The position numbers and the translations under genes were made by a program. DNA of 64,000 nucleotides. Origin: Paraburkholderia agricolaris (lineage in GTDB: Bacteria > Pseudomonadota > Gammaproteobacteria > Burkholderiales > Burkholderiaceae). The notes beneath the pieces were generated by a model. It searched no databases. It was not told where the DNA came from and saw nothing but the letters and a program-made list of their open reading frames with translations. Below, piece after piece: positions 38,211-48,726 of this stretch. The stretch's first letter is position 1. Every line of letters begins with the position of its first letter. Location of the stretch: positions 496,001 through 560,000 of the forward strand of contig NZ_QPER01000001.1 of the NCBI RefSeq assembly GCF_009455635.1, written 5' to 3'.

Positions 38211-39848
38211 ATGACTGGCTTCAACTGGCAAAACCCCTATCCGACGCCGCGTCTGCCTGTATTCGCGCGCAACATCGTTTCGACTTCGCATCCGCTCGCC
38301 GCACAAGCCGGGCTACGGATGCTGTGGAAAGGCGGGAATGCCGTCGACGCGGCGATCGCGGCGGCCGCGGCTATCACGGTGGTCGAACCGGTGTCTTGCG
38401 GCCTTGGCGGCGACGCCTTCGCGCTGGTGTGGGACGGCAAGAAACTGCATGGCCTGAATGCGTCGGGCGTCTCGCCGGCGGCGTGGAATGTCGATTACTT
38501 CAAGCGCAAGTACGGCGAAGAAAATGGTCTCGCGAAGCAACCCAAGCGCGGCTGGGACGCAGTGACGGTGCCCGGCGTGATTGCCGGCTGGGAAGCGCTG
38601 CATCAGAAATTCGGTTCGCTGCCGTTCGCCGATCTGATGGAGCCGGCGATCGAAATCGCCGAACGCGGTCATGCGGTGGCGAGCATCGTCGCTTATAAAT
38701 GGGCGGCGGCGGTGCCGGAACTGAAGGACCTGCCGGGTTTCGCGCAAACCTTCATGCCGCGCGGCCGCGCGCCGGAAGTGAGCGAACTGGTGCGCTTTCC
38801 CGGTCACGCGAAGACGCTGCGCAAGCTGGCTGAACAAGGCCCGCGTGCGTACTACGAAGGTGAGATCGCCGAACAGATCGCGGCGTTTGCGCGTGAAGGC
38901 GGGGCCGCGTTGACCCTCGACGATCTGCGCAACTACAAGGCGGATTGGGTCGAGCCGATCGGCAAGGATTATCGCGGCTACACCGTGCATGAGATTCCGC
39001 CGAACGGCCAGGGCATCGCGGCGCTGATCGCGCTGGGCATCCTCGAAAAGTTCGACGTGAAGGAACTCGCCGTCGACAACATCGAGTCGCAGCATTTGCA
39101 GATCGAAGCGATGAAGCTGGCGTTCGCCGACGTCTACCGCTACGTTGCCGATCCGCGTTCGATGGACGTCACCCCGGAGCAGATGCTCGACGACGCGTAC
39201 CTCACGTCGCGCGCGAAGCTGATCGACCCCAGGCGCGCCACGCAGTTCGACTTCGGCATGCCGAAGGCCGGCGGCACGATCTATATGTCGGTGGCGGACG
39301 AGCGCGGCATGATGGTCAGCTTCATCCAGTCGAACTACATGGGCTTCGGCTCGGGCATCGTGGTGCCGGACAGCGGCATTGCGATGCAGAACCGCGGCTG
39401 CGGCTTCTCGATGGACCCGAAGTCGCCGAACGTGGTGGAAGGCGGCAAGCGGCCGTTCCACACCATCATCCCGTCGTTCCTCACCCAGCAGGTGGACGGC
39501 AGGCAGGAGGCGGTGATGAGCTTCGGCGTGATGGGCGGCGACATGCAGCCGCAAGGCCATCTGCAATCGATCGTGCGGATGCTCGACTACGGTCAGCAGC
39601 CGCAGGCCGCCTGCGACGCACCGCGCTGGAAGGTCAACCGGGACTTCACGATCGATATCGAATCGACGCTCAATCCGAAGACCGCCGAGGCATTGCAGAA
39701 GCTGGGCCACACGATCAAGTCGGTCGACGATCCGTACATGGACTTCGGCTCGGGCCAGTACATCTGGAAGCTCGACCGTAACGATCCGGAGCGCGGCTAC
39801 GTGGCGGCGAGCGATAGCCGTCGCGACGGGCTGGCAGCCGGCTTCTGA
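38211..39848 (+). CDS. Gamma-glutamyltransferase family protein (no signal peptide)
   Basis: A 545-residue Ntn-hydrolase of the gamma-glutamyltranspeptidase family. N-terminal segments NIVSTSHPLAAQAGLRMLWK and GGNAVDAAIAAAAAITVVEP are typical. The likely self-cleavage and nucleophile Thr is Thr356 in AGGTIYMSVADERG. The oxyanion and substrate region is NRGCGFSMDP, followed by GGKRPFHTIIPSF and GVMGGDMQPQGHLQ. Unlike E. coli Ggt there is no signal peptide, so it should be cytoplasmic, like B. subtilis YwrD. Substrates could be glutathione or other gamma-glutamyl compounds. The MHS transporter downstream may be related but is 209 bases away. Confidence 0.9.
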   Translation: MTGFNWQNPYPTPRLPVFARNIVSTSHPLAAQAGLRMLWKGGNAVDAAIAAAAAITVVEPVSCGLGGDAFALVWDGKKLHGLNASGVSPAAWNVDYFKRKYGEENGLAKQPKRGWDAVTVPGVIAGWEALHQKFGSLPFADLMEPAIEIAERGHAVASIVAYKWAAAVPELKDLPGFAQTFMPRGRAPEVSELVRFPGHAKTLRKLAEQGPRAYYEGEIAEQIAAFAREGGAALTLDDLRNYKADWVEPIGKDYRGYTVHEIPPNGQGIAALIALGILEKFDVKELAVDNIESQHLQIEAMKLAFADVYRYVADPRSMDVTPEQMLDDAYLTSRAKLIDPRRATQFDFGMPKAGGTIYMSVADERGMMVSFIQSNYMGFGSGIVVPDSGIAMQNRGCGFSMDPKSPNVVEGGKRPFHTIIPSFLTQQVDGRQEAVMSFGVMGGDMQPQGHLQSIVRMLDYGQQPQAACDAPRWKVNRDFTIDIESTLNPKTAEALQKLGHTIKSVDDPYMDFGSGQYIWKLDRNDPERGYVAASDSRRDGLAAGF

Positions 39849-40057
39849 ACGACTTAAGCGAAGCGCGGCGCCGCATGGGCGGCGGCCGCGTCTTGTTGCC
39901 GCCGTCGACGATGCATGACGCATTGTCGTGAGGCAGACCGATCAGGCAATTAAAGCAGGGCGTCACGCGCAACCACAATAGACTGCGCACGACAGCCGGG
40001 CATCGAGCGCCTCGAGCGCTTGCAGCGCGTCAAATATCAGGCAGGGCAGGAGACATC

Positions 40058-41443
40058 ATGAACACCCCCGCGTCGCAACCCGCGACAGCTTCCCCCCATT
40101 CCACGTCCGCGCCGCTTTCGAAAGCGATGGTGCGGCGTATCGTGTTTTCGTCGTCGATCGGCAATGCGCTCGAGTGGTTCGATTTTCTGGTCTATGGCTA
40201 CTTCGCGACGATCATCGCGAAACAGTTCTTTCCGATGCATGACGAGTGGCTCTCGACGCTGCTCGCCATTGCAACCTTCGGCATCTCGTTCCTGATGCGG
40301 CCGTTGGGCGCCGTCGTGCTGGGCATGTACGGCGACCGCAAGGGCCGTAAGGCGGCGCTCACGCTCGCGATCGCGCTGATGATGGTCGGTACCTTCACGA
40401 TGGCGGTGATGCCGCCGTATGCGTCGATCGGTCTCGCGGCACCCGTGTTGATTCTGCTTGCACGGCTCGTGCAAGGTTTCGCGGTGGGTGGCGAGTTCGG
40501 CAGTGCGACGGCCTTCATGGTCGAGCATAGCGCGTCGCGTCGCGGCTACTACGCGAGTTGGCAGTTCGCAAGCCAGGGTCTCGCGGCAATCACCGCAGCG
40601 GCCTTTGGATCGCTGCTGACCGCGTGGATGCCGCCCGAGCAACTCAATAGCTGGGGCTGGCGCCTGCCGTTCGTGTTCGGTCTGCTGGTCGGGCCAGTGG
40701 GCTATTACATCCGTTCGCATCTCGACGAGACGCCGGAGTTTCTCGCGTTGCGTAAAGAGCGTGAAGCGGGTGAGGCGGCGCGCCAGGCCGCCGGCAAGCG
40801 TCAGGAGCCGCCGCGGGAAAAGGACACTTCGTTCAGCAATCAATGGGTGAACCTGTTGCTGGCGGTGGGCATCGTTGCGCAGTCCACGGTCGGCGTGTAC
40901 GTGCTGCAACTCTACATGCCGATGTACGCGGTCAAGCAATTGCATATGCCGGCTGCGGCTTCGTTCGGCGTGGTGGTGCTCAACGGCGGCTTGCAATTCC
41001 TGCTCTCGCCGGTGATGGGCGCATTGTCCGACCGCATCGGCCGGATTCGTATCATGCTGACGACATCGATTCTGATGGGCGCGTCGATCTACCCGATGTT
41101 TGCGTTGCTGCAATCGCATCCGACGATCGGCTGGCTGCTCCTGCTGCAAGGTACCGCCGGAATCTTCAAGGCGGCTTATTCCGGGCCGATGCCCGCGCTG
41201 ATGTCGGAGATCTTCCCGACCCAGGTGCGCTCCACCGGTCTTTCAATCGGTTACAGCATTGGCGTGACGATTTTCGGCGGCTTTGCGCCGACGATTGTGG
41301 AGACCTTCATTCACTTGACCGGCGACAAGCTTGCGCCGAGTTACTACGTGCTGATTGCCGCAGTGCTGTCGGGCCTGTCGCTGGTCGTGGTTGCGTGGCG
41401 TATGCGGCGCGTCCGGCAGCTCGAACGCGTCCAGCTCGCATGA
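40058..41443 (+). CDS. MFS transporter, metabolite:H+ symporter (MHS) family
   Basis: A 461-residue twelve-helix symporter of the ProP/KgtP/citrate group. Characteristic segments are SSSIGNALEWFDFLVYGYFA (helix 1), GAVVLGMYGDRKGRKAAL (loop 2-3 motif), GFAVGGEFGSATAFMVEH and GWRLPFVFGLLVGPVGYYIR. Substrates of this family are organic acids and betaines. AGGAG precedes the ATG. It ends in the terminator at 41521. No catabolic genes adjoin it except ggt, so the substrate is open. Confidence 0.9.
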   Translation: MNTPASQPATASPHSTSAPLSKAMVRRIVFSSSIGNALEWFDFLVYGYFATIIAKQFFPMHDEWLSTLLAIATFGISFLMRPLGAVVLGMYGDRKGRKAALTLAIALMMVGTFTMAVMPPYASIGLAAPVLILLARLVQGFAVGGEFGSATAFMVEHSASRRGYYASWQFASQGLAAITAAAFGSLLTAWMPPEQLNSWGWRLPFVFGLLVGPVGYYIRSHLDETPEFLALRKEREAGEAARQAAGKRQEPPREKDTSFSNQWVNLLLAVGIVAQSTVGVYVLQLYMPMYAVKQLHMPAAASFGVVVLNGGLQFLLSPVMGALSDRIGRIRIMLTTSILMGASIYPMFALLQSHPTIGWLLLLQGTAGIFKAAYSGPMPALMSEIFPTQVRSTGLSIGYSIGVTIFGGFAPTIVETFIHLTGDKLAPSYYVLIAAVLSGLSLVVVAWRMRRVRQLERVQLA

Positions 41444-41520
41444 CGCCATGACGCTTCGGCCGGCGGCCGTTGTGCTGCGCAGCGAGCCTTGCCGTGCGTG
41501 AGGTGCACCCGGTTCAACTC

Positions 41521-41550
41521 AAAGCCAGCTCTTCGAGCTGGCTTTTTTTC
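41521..41550 (+). terminator. Rho-independent terminator of the MHS transporter gene
   Basis: AAAGCCAGCTC (41521-41531) pairs perfectly with GAGCTGGCTTT (41535-41545) around a three-base loop, then a T run. The rest of the 41444-41792 gap shows no gene. Confidence 0.9.
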
Positions 41551-41792
41551 GCCTTGCGGGCGCCGCTTGTAATCAACCGAAGGATTCGACTACCGTGAAT
41601 TTGGAACTGCGGCGGCACGGCATGGTCTGTGCTGGGTTATCTGCAGAGTTGCTAAACACCGGCTAAGATGCAAGATACAAGGGGTTAACTCTAATTCAAG
41701 GCGCTGTATCTGGCACGGCGGACCGTCCTTGCAATAGCGGGCGGTTCCGGGCGCGCTCCACGAGTCGATACAGCTTTCGGAGCAAAGACACA

Positions 41793-42620
41793 ATGCACAC
41801 TGAGCTGAACCATGTGATGCCCTGGCGGATCGAGGATATTGACCTCACCCGCATAGATCGCCAGAAGGCAGTGGCTAACGAAGACCTGCTGCTTCTGTTG
41901 TGCGCCGCTTCGTTTATTGAAAGTGGTACCGATCTTTACACCAGCAACCTGAGCACCTTCTTCGACGGCGATCCGGAAGTTTCGGCGTGGCTCAACCAGG
42001 AATGGGAGCCGGAAGAAATGCAGCACGGCCGGGCTCTCAAGACGTATATCGCCTACGTCTGGCCGGAGTTCGACTGGGACACCGCGTTCCGCAATTTCAT
42101 GGAAGAGTATTCGCTGACCTGCTCGGTCGAAGACTTCGAGAAGACCCGCGCGCTCGAAATGGTTGCACGCTGTGTGGTGGAAACGGGCACCGCCACGCTC
42201 TATCGCGCGATCGGCGAATGTTCGGACGAGCCGGTGCTCAAGCAGATCACCGACAACATCCGCACCGACGAAGTCCGTCACTACAAGCACTTTTTCAAGT
42301 TCTTCAAGAAGTACAACAAGATCGAAGGAAACGGGCGTCTTGCGGTTCTCGGCGCGTTGATGCGCCGTGTGATGGAAATCAAGAACGAAGACTCGGAGAT
42401 CGCGTTGCGTCATGTCTTTGCGATTCGATATCCGGAGCGCGTGCACGACTCGGCCTATAACCGCGAACGCGCGGCGCGCATCAATGCGCTGGTGCGGCGC
42501 AATCTGTCGGCGGACATGTGCGTGAAAATGCTGCTCAAGCCGCTCGATATTCCGGCCAAGATTCAGCCGGGTGTGCATTACCCGCTCGCCAAGATCACGC
42601 AGCACGTGTTTTTCCGTTGA
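41793..42620 (+). CDS. Ferritin-like diiron protein
   Basis: A 275-residue soluble protein. It has a complete set of carboxylate-bridged diiron ligands in two E...ExxH pairs: Glu43 (FIESGTDLY), Glu75 and His78 (EPEEMQHG), Glu130 (VVETGTATLY), Glu160 and His163 (TDEVRHYKHF). This spacing matches ferritin-like oxygenases and desaturases rather than storage ferritins. The C-terminal 100 residues are basic and rich in aromatic residues. The substrate is unknown; acyl desaturase or hydroxylase chemistry is possible. GGAG precedes the ATG. It is probably monocistronic. Confidence 0.82.
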   Translation: MHTELNHVMPWRIEDIDLTRIDRQKAVANEDLLLLLCAASFIESGTDLYTSNLSTFFDGDPEVSAWLNQEWEPEEMQHGRALKTYIAYVWPEFDWDTAFRNFMEEYSLTCSVEDFEKTRALEMVARCVVETGTATLYRAIGECSDEPVLKQITDNIRTDEVRHYKHFFKFFKKYNKIEGNGRLAVLGALMRRVMEIKNEDSEIALRHVFAIRYPERVHDSAYNRERAARINALVRRNLSADMCVKMLLKPLDIPAKIQPGVHYPLAKITQHVFFR

Positions 42621-42788
42621 TGTTCTTCGGCTGAGTTTGCGGCGCATGGATGAAGAGGAATGGCCCGCTCGCGCGGGTCATTCGTTTTTCGAGGCATGAT
42701 TGATCGTGGCAACACCAGCGGCGCCAGCAACGCCCGCAGCGCCGGCAATCCGCGCACCCCGCAACCTGTTTCGGACCGGATCGATACG

Positions 42789-43313
42789 ATGAGCGATTTT
42801 CCTTCACCCGAACGCCCGCTCGAACAGCACGTGTTCGACGAATGGCCTGACGCGGTCCGCGCGCTGTTCGACGGTTCGTCACTGGCGAGCAAGACGGGGT
42901 TCACCGCCGCCCTGCTCACCGTCGATGCGAACGGCCATATGCGCACGTCGCTGCTTGGCGTCGGCGAGTTGTATGCGCCTGATTCGCGCTCGCTCTGCCT
43001 CGCGTTGTGGCCACAGGCCCGGGCGGCGCGCGTGATTGCGCAAAGCGGACGGGCCGCGCTGACGTTCGTCTGCGATGAAGCGTTCTATCAGGTGCAGTTG
43101 CGCTTGACGCCGCTAGCGGGCGTGGCAGACGACGACAGCGGCCTCGTGTACCTCCGCGGTTCGATCGACACGGGGGAGGCGCAAAGTGTGCGTTATGCGC
43201 GCCTGACAAGCGGCATTACGTTTGAATTGCAAGGGGAAGGGGAGGCGGTGCTCGATCGATGGGAACGGCAGATCGAGCACCTGAAGCAAGCTGCCGCTGC
43301 GGCTAGCCGTTAG
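42789..43313 (+). CDS. Pyridoxamine 5'-phosphate oxidase-like FMN split-barrel protein
   Basis: About 174 residues. The segments LTVDANGHMRTSLLGVGELY, LALWPQARAARVIAQSGRAA and YQVQLRLTPL fit the FMN-binding split barrel of PNPOx-like proteins. Function is not predictable: flavin reductases, heme-use proteins and F420-type enzymes share the fold. The ATG at 42789 is chosen; an in-frame ATG at 42696 with GAGG before it would add 31 residues that look unstructured. Convergent with the helicase gene. Confidence 0.7.
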   Translation: MSDFPSPERPLEQHVFDEWPDAVRALFDGSSLASKTGFTAALLTVDANGHMRTSLLGVGELYAPDSRSLCLALWPQARAARVIAQSGRAALTFVCDEAFYQVQLRLTPLAGVADDDSGLVYLRGSIDTGEAQSVRYARLTSGITFELQGEGEAVLDRWERQIEHLKQAAAAASR

Positions 43314-43350
43314 TCTGGGACGGGGCTAGCGAGCAGGCATTGCCTAAAAC

Positions 43351-44949
<1,599 letters not shown>

Positions 44950-45173
44950 AAATGCTCTTTGCAATGCAGTTTCGCGAACGGCGCCAGACGGCACCACGTG
45001 GACCCAAGCGGGTACAGGCGCGGCATGAACACGCCCGCATGGCGTGTTCGAGGCCAAAGCCCAGTTCCGGTCGCAGAGAAATCGGCGGCACGCGCGATAC
45101 GCGTGCCGAATGCTTCAACGCGCTATGCAGACACGTTGACTGGCCTTAAGTTGCATTTCGCCGCCGTGGGATG

Positions 45174-45794
45174 TCATGCGACGTAGCGCGCGACACTGAC
45201 GAATTGACACAGACTGCCCGCCAGTACGAACAGGTGCCAGATACCATGTCCGTGCCGGATGCGCTCGTCGTTGATGAAGAAGTAGATACCGGCGCTGTAG
45301 ATGATCCCGCCGGCCACGAGCCAGGCGGTACCCGCTGCCGGTAAAGCTTCAACCAGCGGGCGGACGGCAACGAGCGCGAGCCATCCCATCAATACATACA
45401 ACACCATCGAAACGCTGCGGGTGCGTCGTCCGAGCGTCAGTTCCTGCACGATGCCGAGAGCGGCAAGCCCCCAGCTTACGCCGAATAGCGACCAGCCCCA
45501 CGGTCCACGCAACGTAACAAGTGTGAATGGGGTGTAACTGCCGGCGATCAGCAGGTAGATCGCCGAATGGTCGCATTTCTGCAGAACCGCTTTGACCCGC
45601 GGATTGCGCACGCTGTGGTAAAGCGTCGAGATAGCATACAGCACGAACAGCATTGCACCGTAGACACTGAAACTCACCACCTTGTACGCGTCGCCGGCGA
45701 GCGCGCCCATTGTCACGAGCGTAGCCAGTCCCACCACCGACAGCACGGCGCCGACGAGATGGGTAATGCTGTTGAAACGCTCCCCGACATGCAC
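45174..45794 (-). CDS. Hemolysin III family (TrhA/PAQR-like) membrane protein
   Basis: A 206-residue seven-helix membrane protein of the HlyIII/PAQR family, now linked to membrane lipid homeostasis rather than haemolysis. Conserved polar residues lie in ERFNSITHLVG (His), STLYHSVRNP (Ser, His), KCDHSAIYLLIAGSYTPF (Asp, His) and HGHGIWHLFVLAG (His pair). The open frame begins 37 codons earlier, but GTG at 45794 follows AGGAGG by eight bases and gives the family's usual length. Confidence 0.9.
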   Translation of the reverse strand: MHVGERFNSITHLVGAVLSVVGLATLVTMGALAGDAYKVVSFSVYGAMLFVLYAISTLYHSVRNPRVKAVLQKCDHSAIYLLIAGSYTPFTLVTLRGPWGWSLFGVSWGLAALGIVQELTLGRRTRSVSMVLYVLMGWLALVAVRPLVEALPAAGTAWLVAGGIIYSAGIYFFINDERIRHGHGIWHLFVLAGSLCQFVSVARYVA

Positions 45795-45852
45795 GGCTCT
45801 TTCCTCCTGCGCGGTTTCATAAGGGTTTATCCCCACATGATACCGGTCCTGA

Positions 45853-45893
45853 AAAAACGAAGGGCGCGGCCGCGTGATTCGCAGGCCGCGCCC
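45853..45893 (-). terminator. Rho-independent terminator of the cytochrome c pair
   Basis: GGGCGCGGCC (45862-45871) pairs with GGCCGCGCCC (45884-45893). Read leftward it is followed by TTCGTTTTTTC. It lies 20 bases after the stop of the triheme cytochrome. Confidence 0.85.
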
Positions 45894-45912
45894 CAGGTGC
45901 ATCACACGCTGC

Positions 45913-47211
45913 TTAGTCGAGCGGCGCCGAACGCAGATCGGACACTTGCTGCGGCGACACAGCCGTACCGTGGTTGCCCCACGACATACGAATGTAGGTC
46001 ACGACGGCGGCCACTTCCGTGTTCGACAGTGCCTGGGCAAACGGCGGCATGCCGTACGGATGCGGGTTGGCTGCCGTGCTCGGCGGGTAACCGCCGTTCA
46101 GCACCATACGGATCGGATTGACCGCCGACGGCATCTGGATCGACTGGTTGTTCGCCAGCGGCGGGAAGGCCGGCGGCATGCCGAGGCCGTTTTCCGCGTG
46201 ACACTTCGCACAGTTGTCAGCGTAGATCTTCTGACCTTGCTTCAACAGTTCGCCACCGAACTTTTCCGACGTTTCGAGTTGCAGGGGTTCCGGCGCCTCG
46301 CTCTTCTGCGGAATGGTTTTCAGGTACGTAGCCATCGCATTGATGTCTTCGTCCGACATGTACTGCAGGCTGTTGTGAACCACTTCAGCCATCGGACCGA
46401 ACACCGCGCCGCGATTCGACACGCCGGTCTTCAGCAGATCGGCGATGTCTTTAGTGTCCCAGTCGCCGAGACCGGCTTCCTTGTTCGACGTCAACGACGG
46501 GGCATACCAGTTCTGCAGCGGGATCAGGCCGCCGGCGAATGCCGCCGAGCTGACCGGGCCGCCCATTGCGTTGATCGACGTGTGGCACATGCCGCAGTGG
46601 CCGAGGCCTTCGATCAGGTACGCGCCGCGGTTCCATTCGACCGACTTGGTCGGATCAGCCTTGTACTCGCCTTCGCGGAAGAACAGCGTGCGCCAGCCGA
46701 TCAGCATGTTGCGCTGGTTGAACGGGAATTTCAGTTCGTGCGGACGGCTCGGCACATTGACCGGCGTAACCGAGCGCAGGTACGCGTAGATCGCGTCCGA
46801 GTCGGCGCGCGTGACCTTCGTGTAGCTCGTGAACGGGAAGCCCGGATACAGCAGGCTGCCGTCTTTCGAACGGCCCGTGTGCATCGCGCGGTAGAAGTCG
46901 TCCTGCGTCCACTTGCCGATACCGTACTGGTCGTCAGGCGTGATGTTCGGCGTGAACATCGTGCCGAACGGCGTGAGCATGGGCAGGCCGCCGGCGAACT
47001 GCTTGCCGCCGCGCACCGTGTGGCAGGCAATACAGTCGCCGGCGCGGGCGAGGTACTCGCCCTTCTTGATCAGCGCGGCCTGGTCGGCGGGCGTTGCCGC
47101 CATAGCCGAGCCGTTATGCAGATTGTCGCCGCCCGACCAGAGGACGGGAACGAGTGCGGCAGCCGCAACGACGACGACTGCCGAGAGGGCGAACAAAGAC
47201 TTGCGTTTCAT
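45913..47211 (-). CDS. Triheme cytochrome c (AdhB/gluconate dehydrogenase subunit type)
   Basis: A 432-residue exported cytochrome with three CxxCH sites: CIACH (60-64), CGMCH near residue 208 and CAKCH near 345. The N-terminus is a signal peptide or anchor (RKSLFALSAVVVVAAAALVP). Segments ITPDDQYGIGKWTQDDFYRA and MHTGRSKDGSLLYPGFPFTS are typical of the cytochrome subunit of membrane-bound alcohol, gluconate or sorbitol dehydrogenases, which passes electrons to quinone or an oxidase. No dehydrogenase subunit lies nearby. It is encoded 21 bases after the diheme cytochrome and shares its transcript. Confidence 0.9.
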   Translation of the reverse strand: MKRKSLFALSAVVVVAAAALVPVLWSGGDNLHNGSAMAATPADQAALIKKGEYLARAGDCIACHTVRGGKQFAGGLPMLTPFGTMFTPNITPDDQYGIGKWTQDDFYRAMHTGRSKDGSLLYPGFPFTSYTKVTRADSDAIYAYLRSVTPVNVPSRPHELKFPFNQRNMLIGWRTLFFREGEYKADPTKSVEWNRGAYLIEGLGHCGMCHTSINAMGGPVSSAAFAGGLIPLQNWYAPSLTSNKEAGLGDWDTKDIADLLKTGVSNRGAVFGPMAEVVHNSLQYMSDEDINAMATYLKTIPQKSEAPEPLQLETSEKFGGELLKQGQKIYADNCAKCHAENGLGMPPAFPPLANNQSIQMPSAVNPIRMVLNGGYPPSTAANPHPYGMPPFAQALSNTEVAAVVTYIRMSWGNHGTAVSPQQVSDLRSAPLD

Positions 47212-47232
47212 TTGAGTGTCTCTCCCGGTGCC

Positions 47233-47964
47233 TTATTGCGGTTCGCTGCCGCAGGCAAGCGGAGTCTTCATCGAGCGGGCCGGAGCCGGCACGGGGTTTT
47301 GTGGGGCCGTTTGCGTGGAAAGCCATGCTGCGACGGCGTTCACGTCGTCATCGGTGAGACGGGTGGCGATGGTGTGCATGCAATCAGGAGCGATGGCATG
47401 ACGCGAACCCGAACGCCATGCACCCAACTGCGCGCTGATGTAGTCCGAGTGCAGACCGACCAGGCCCGGGATAGCGGGTTCCATACCGGTCAGCGCCTTG
47501 CCGTGGCAAGCCGCACAGGCCGGAATCTGTTTGGATGTGTCGCCGTGCAGCACGATCTGCTGGCCGCGCGCAACGATGGCCGCCGACACGGTCGGCTTGG
47601 CCGGCGCCGGGTACGGCGGCCGTTGCTGCGAGAAGTACGTGGCGATCTGATGAAGGTAGTCGTCCGAGAGATACGTGACGAGGTAGTTCATGGGCGGATA
47701 CTTGCGGCGCCCTTCGCGGAAGTTCTGCAACTGGTTGTACAGATACTCGGCCGGCTTGCCCGCCAGACGCGGGAAGTAGTCGTTGTCGGTACCTTGGCCG
47801 TGCGAGCCGTGACAGGCCGTGCAACCCTGCACGCGCGCTTCCATCGTATCGGGGGCCTTCGGTTGAGTCTGCGCTTTCGCAGCGCTATAGACACCCGCGG
47901 AGCCGATCAGCAGAAGGGCAAGCAGCGGGCGGAAAATGCGTCTTGAAGACACGCGTAACTCCAT
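47233..47964 (-). CDS. Diheme cytochrome c (c4-like)
   Basis: A 243-residue periplasmic protein with a signal peptide (RIFRPLLALLLIGSAGVYSA) and two heme c sites, CTACH (about 48-52) and CAACH (about 144-148). The two-domain layout, with PRLAGKPAEYLYNQLQNFRE in the first half and IPGLVGLHSDYISAQLGAWR in the second, is typical of cytochrome c4, an electron donor to terminal oxidases. The ATG at 47964 is chosen because it begins the signal peptide. First gene of the two-gene cytochrome unit, divergent from copCD. Confidence 0.88.
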   Translation of the reverse strand: MELRVSSRRIFRPLLALLLIGSAGVYSAAKAQTQPKAPDTMEARVQGCTACHGSHGQGTDNDYFPRLAGKPAEYLYNQLQNFREGRRKYPPMNYLVTYLSDDYLHQIATYFSQQRPPYPAPAKPTVSAAIVARGQQIVLHGDTSKQIPACAACHGKALTGMEPAIPGLVGLHSDYISAQLGAWRSGSRHAIAPDCMHTIATRLTDDDVNAVAAWLSTQTAPQNPVPAPARSMKTPLACGSEPQ

Positions 47965-48339
47965 CAAAATCGGGGACCTGACCGAACTTCGAGCGGCTCG
48001 GTGTGAAGGGCAGCCGGCGCTGCGGCGACGCAGCATTCTATCATCGAAGGGTGATGGTGACTATTTGCCACATTAGAGAAGGTTCCTGGTGTGACAGCCA
48101 TGCGACAGTTTGACGCGCGCCGGCGCCGCTGGGCGGTAAGTGGGCCGGCCGTCTCGATTTTGTCCGGACGACGGCGGGCGCGCGCCCGGTTCATCTCGGT
48201 TGGCGTGACAAAGCAGGTTGAACCGACGCGCGCGCCGGCCATCGAAGCGTACACTTCCGGGCTCGCCGGCGTCTGTCCGGCGTCCGTGCCCCTAAGCCCA
48301 ACGTCCACCGTTTTACTTTCCACAAGCTATCGGCCTTAC
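47965..48339. other. Divergent intergenic region between cytochromes and copC
   Basis: A 375-base gap. It must hold promoters in both directions, but no clear sigma-70 pair or operator stands out. An open frame continues upstream of copC into this gap, yet it lacks a signal peptide and is taken as chance. Confidence 0.4.
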
Positions 48340-48726
48340 ATGAAGCTATTGAAGCTATTCAATTTTTCCCGCCTGGCGCTGCGTGCGTTGATGGTCGGCG
48401 CCGCCGCGCTGGTCGTGACGTCGACGGCTTTCGCTCACGCGCATCTGATCTCGAGTGAGCCGGCGGCGAACGCCGAAGTGGCCGCCCCCACTGAAGTGAC
48501 GATCCATTTCACCGAGCCGCTCGAGCCGGCTTTCAGCCGGATCGAACTGAGCGACGCGAGCGGCAAGCCCGCCGCGCCCGCTGCGTCGCAAGTCGACCAA
48601 AGTGATGCAAAGGTGATGCACCTGGCGCTGCCGCAACTGACGGCCGGCCGCTACGCGGTGCAATGGACCGCGGTTGCCACTGACGGCCACCGGACGCAAG
48701 GCAACTTCGCGTTCATCGTCAAATGA
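48340..48726 (+). CDS. copC: CopC-family periplasmic copper-binding protein
   Basis: A 128-residue protein with a signal peptide (about 1-32, ending AFA) and a CopC beta-barrel. The mature N-terminus HAHLISSEPAANAEVAAPTE places the copper-binding His at the processed end. TIHFTEPLEPAFSRIELSDA and the C-terminal VATDGHRTQGNFAFIV are typical, the last holding a further His. CopC delivers copper to CopD for uptake. The start at 48340 is the one that begins the signal peptide. Its stop overlaps copD by four bases. Confidence 0.9.
   Translation: MKLLKLFNFSRLALRALMVGAAALVVTSTAFAHAHLISSEPAANAEVAAPTEVTIHFTEPLEPAFSRIELSDASGKPAAPAASQVDQSDAKVMHLALPQLTAGRYAVQWTAVATDGHRTQGNFAFIVK

Noticed and set aside
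38313..39923. 536-codon open frame opposite the gamma-glutamyltransferase gene
   Set aside because: Shadow of the real gene on the other strand; composition is unlike a protein and no ribosome binding site is seen.
48091..48339. Upstream extension of copC
   Set aside because: The ATG at 48340 begins a proper signal peptide; the extension would hide it and has Arg-rich, non-protein-like composition.
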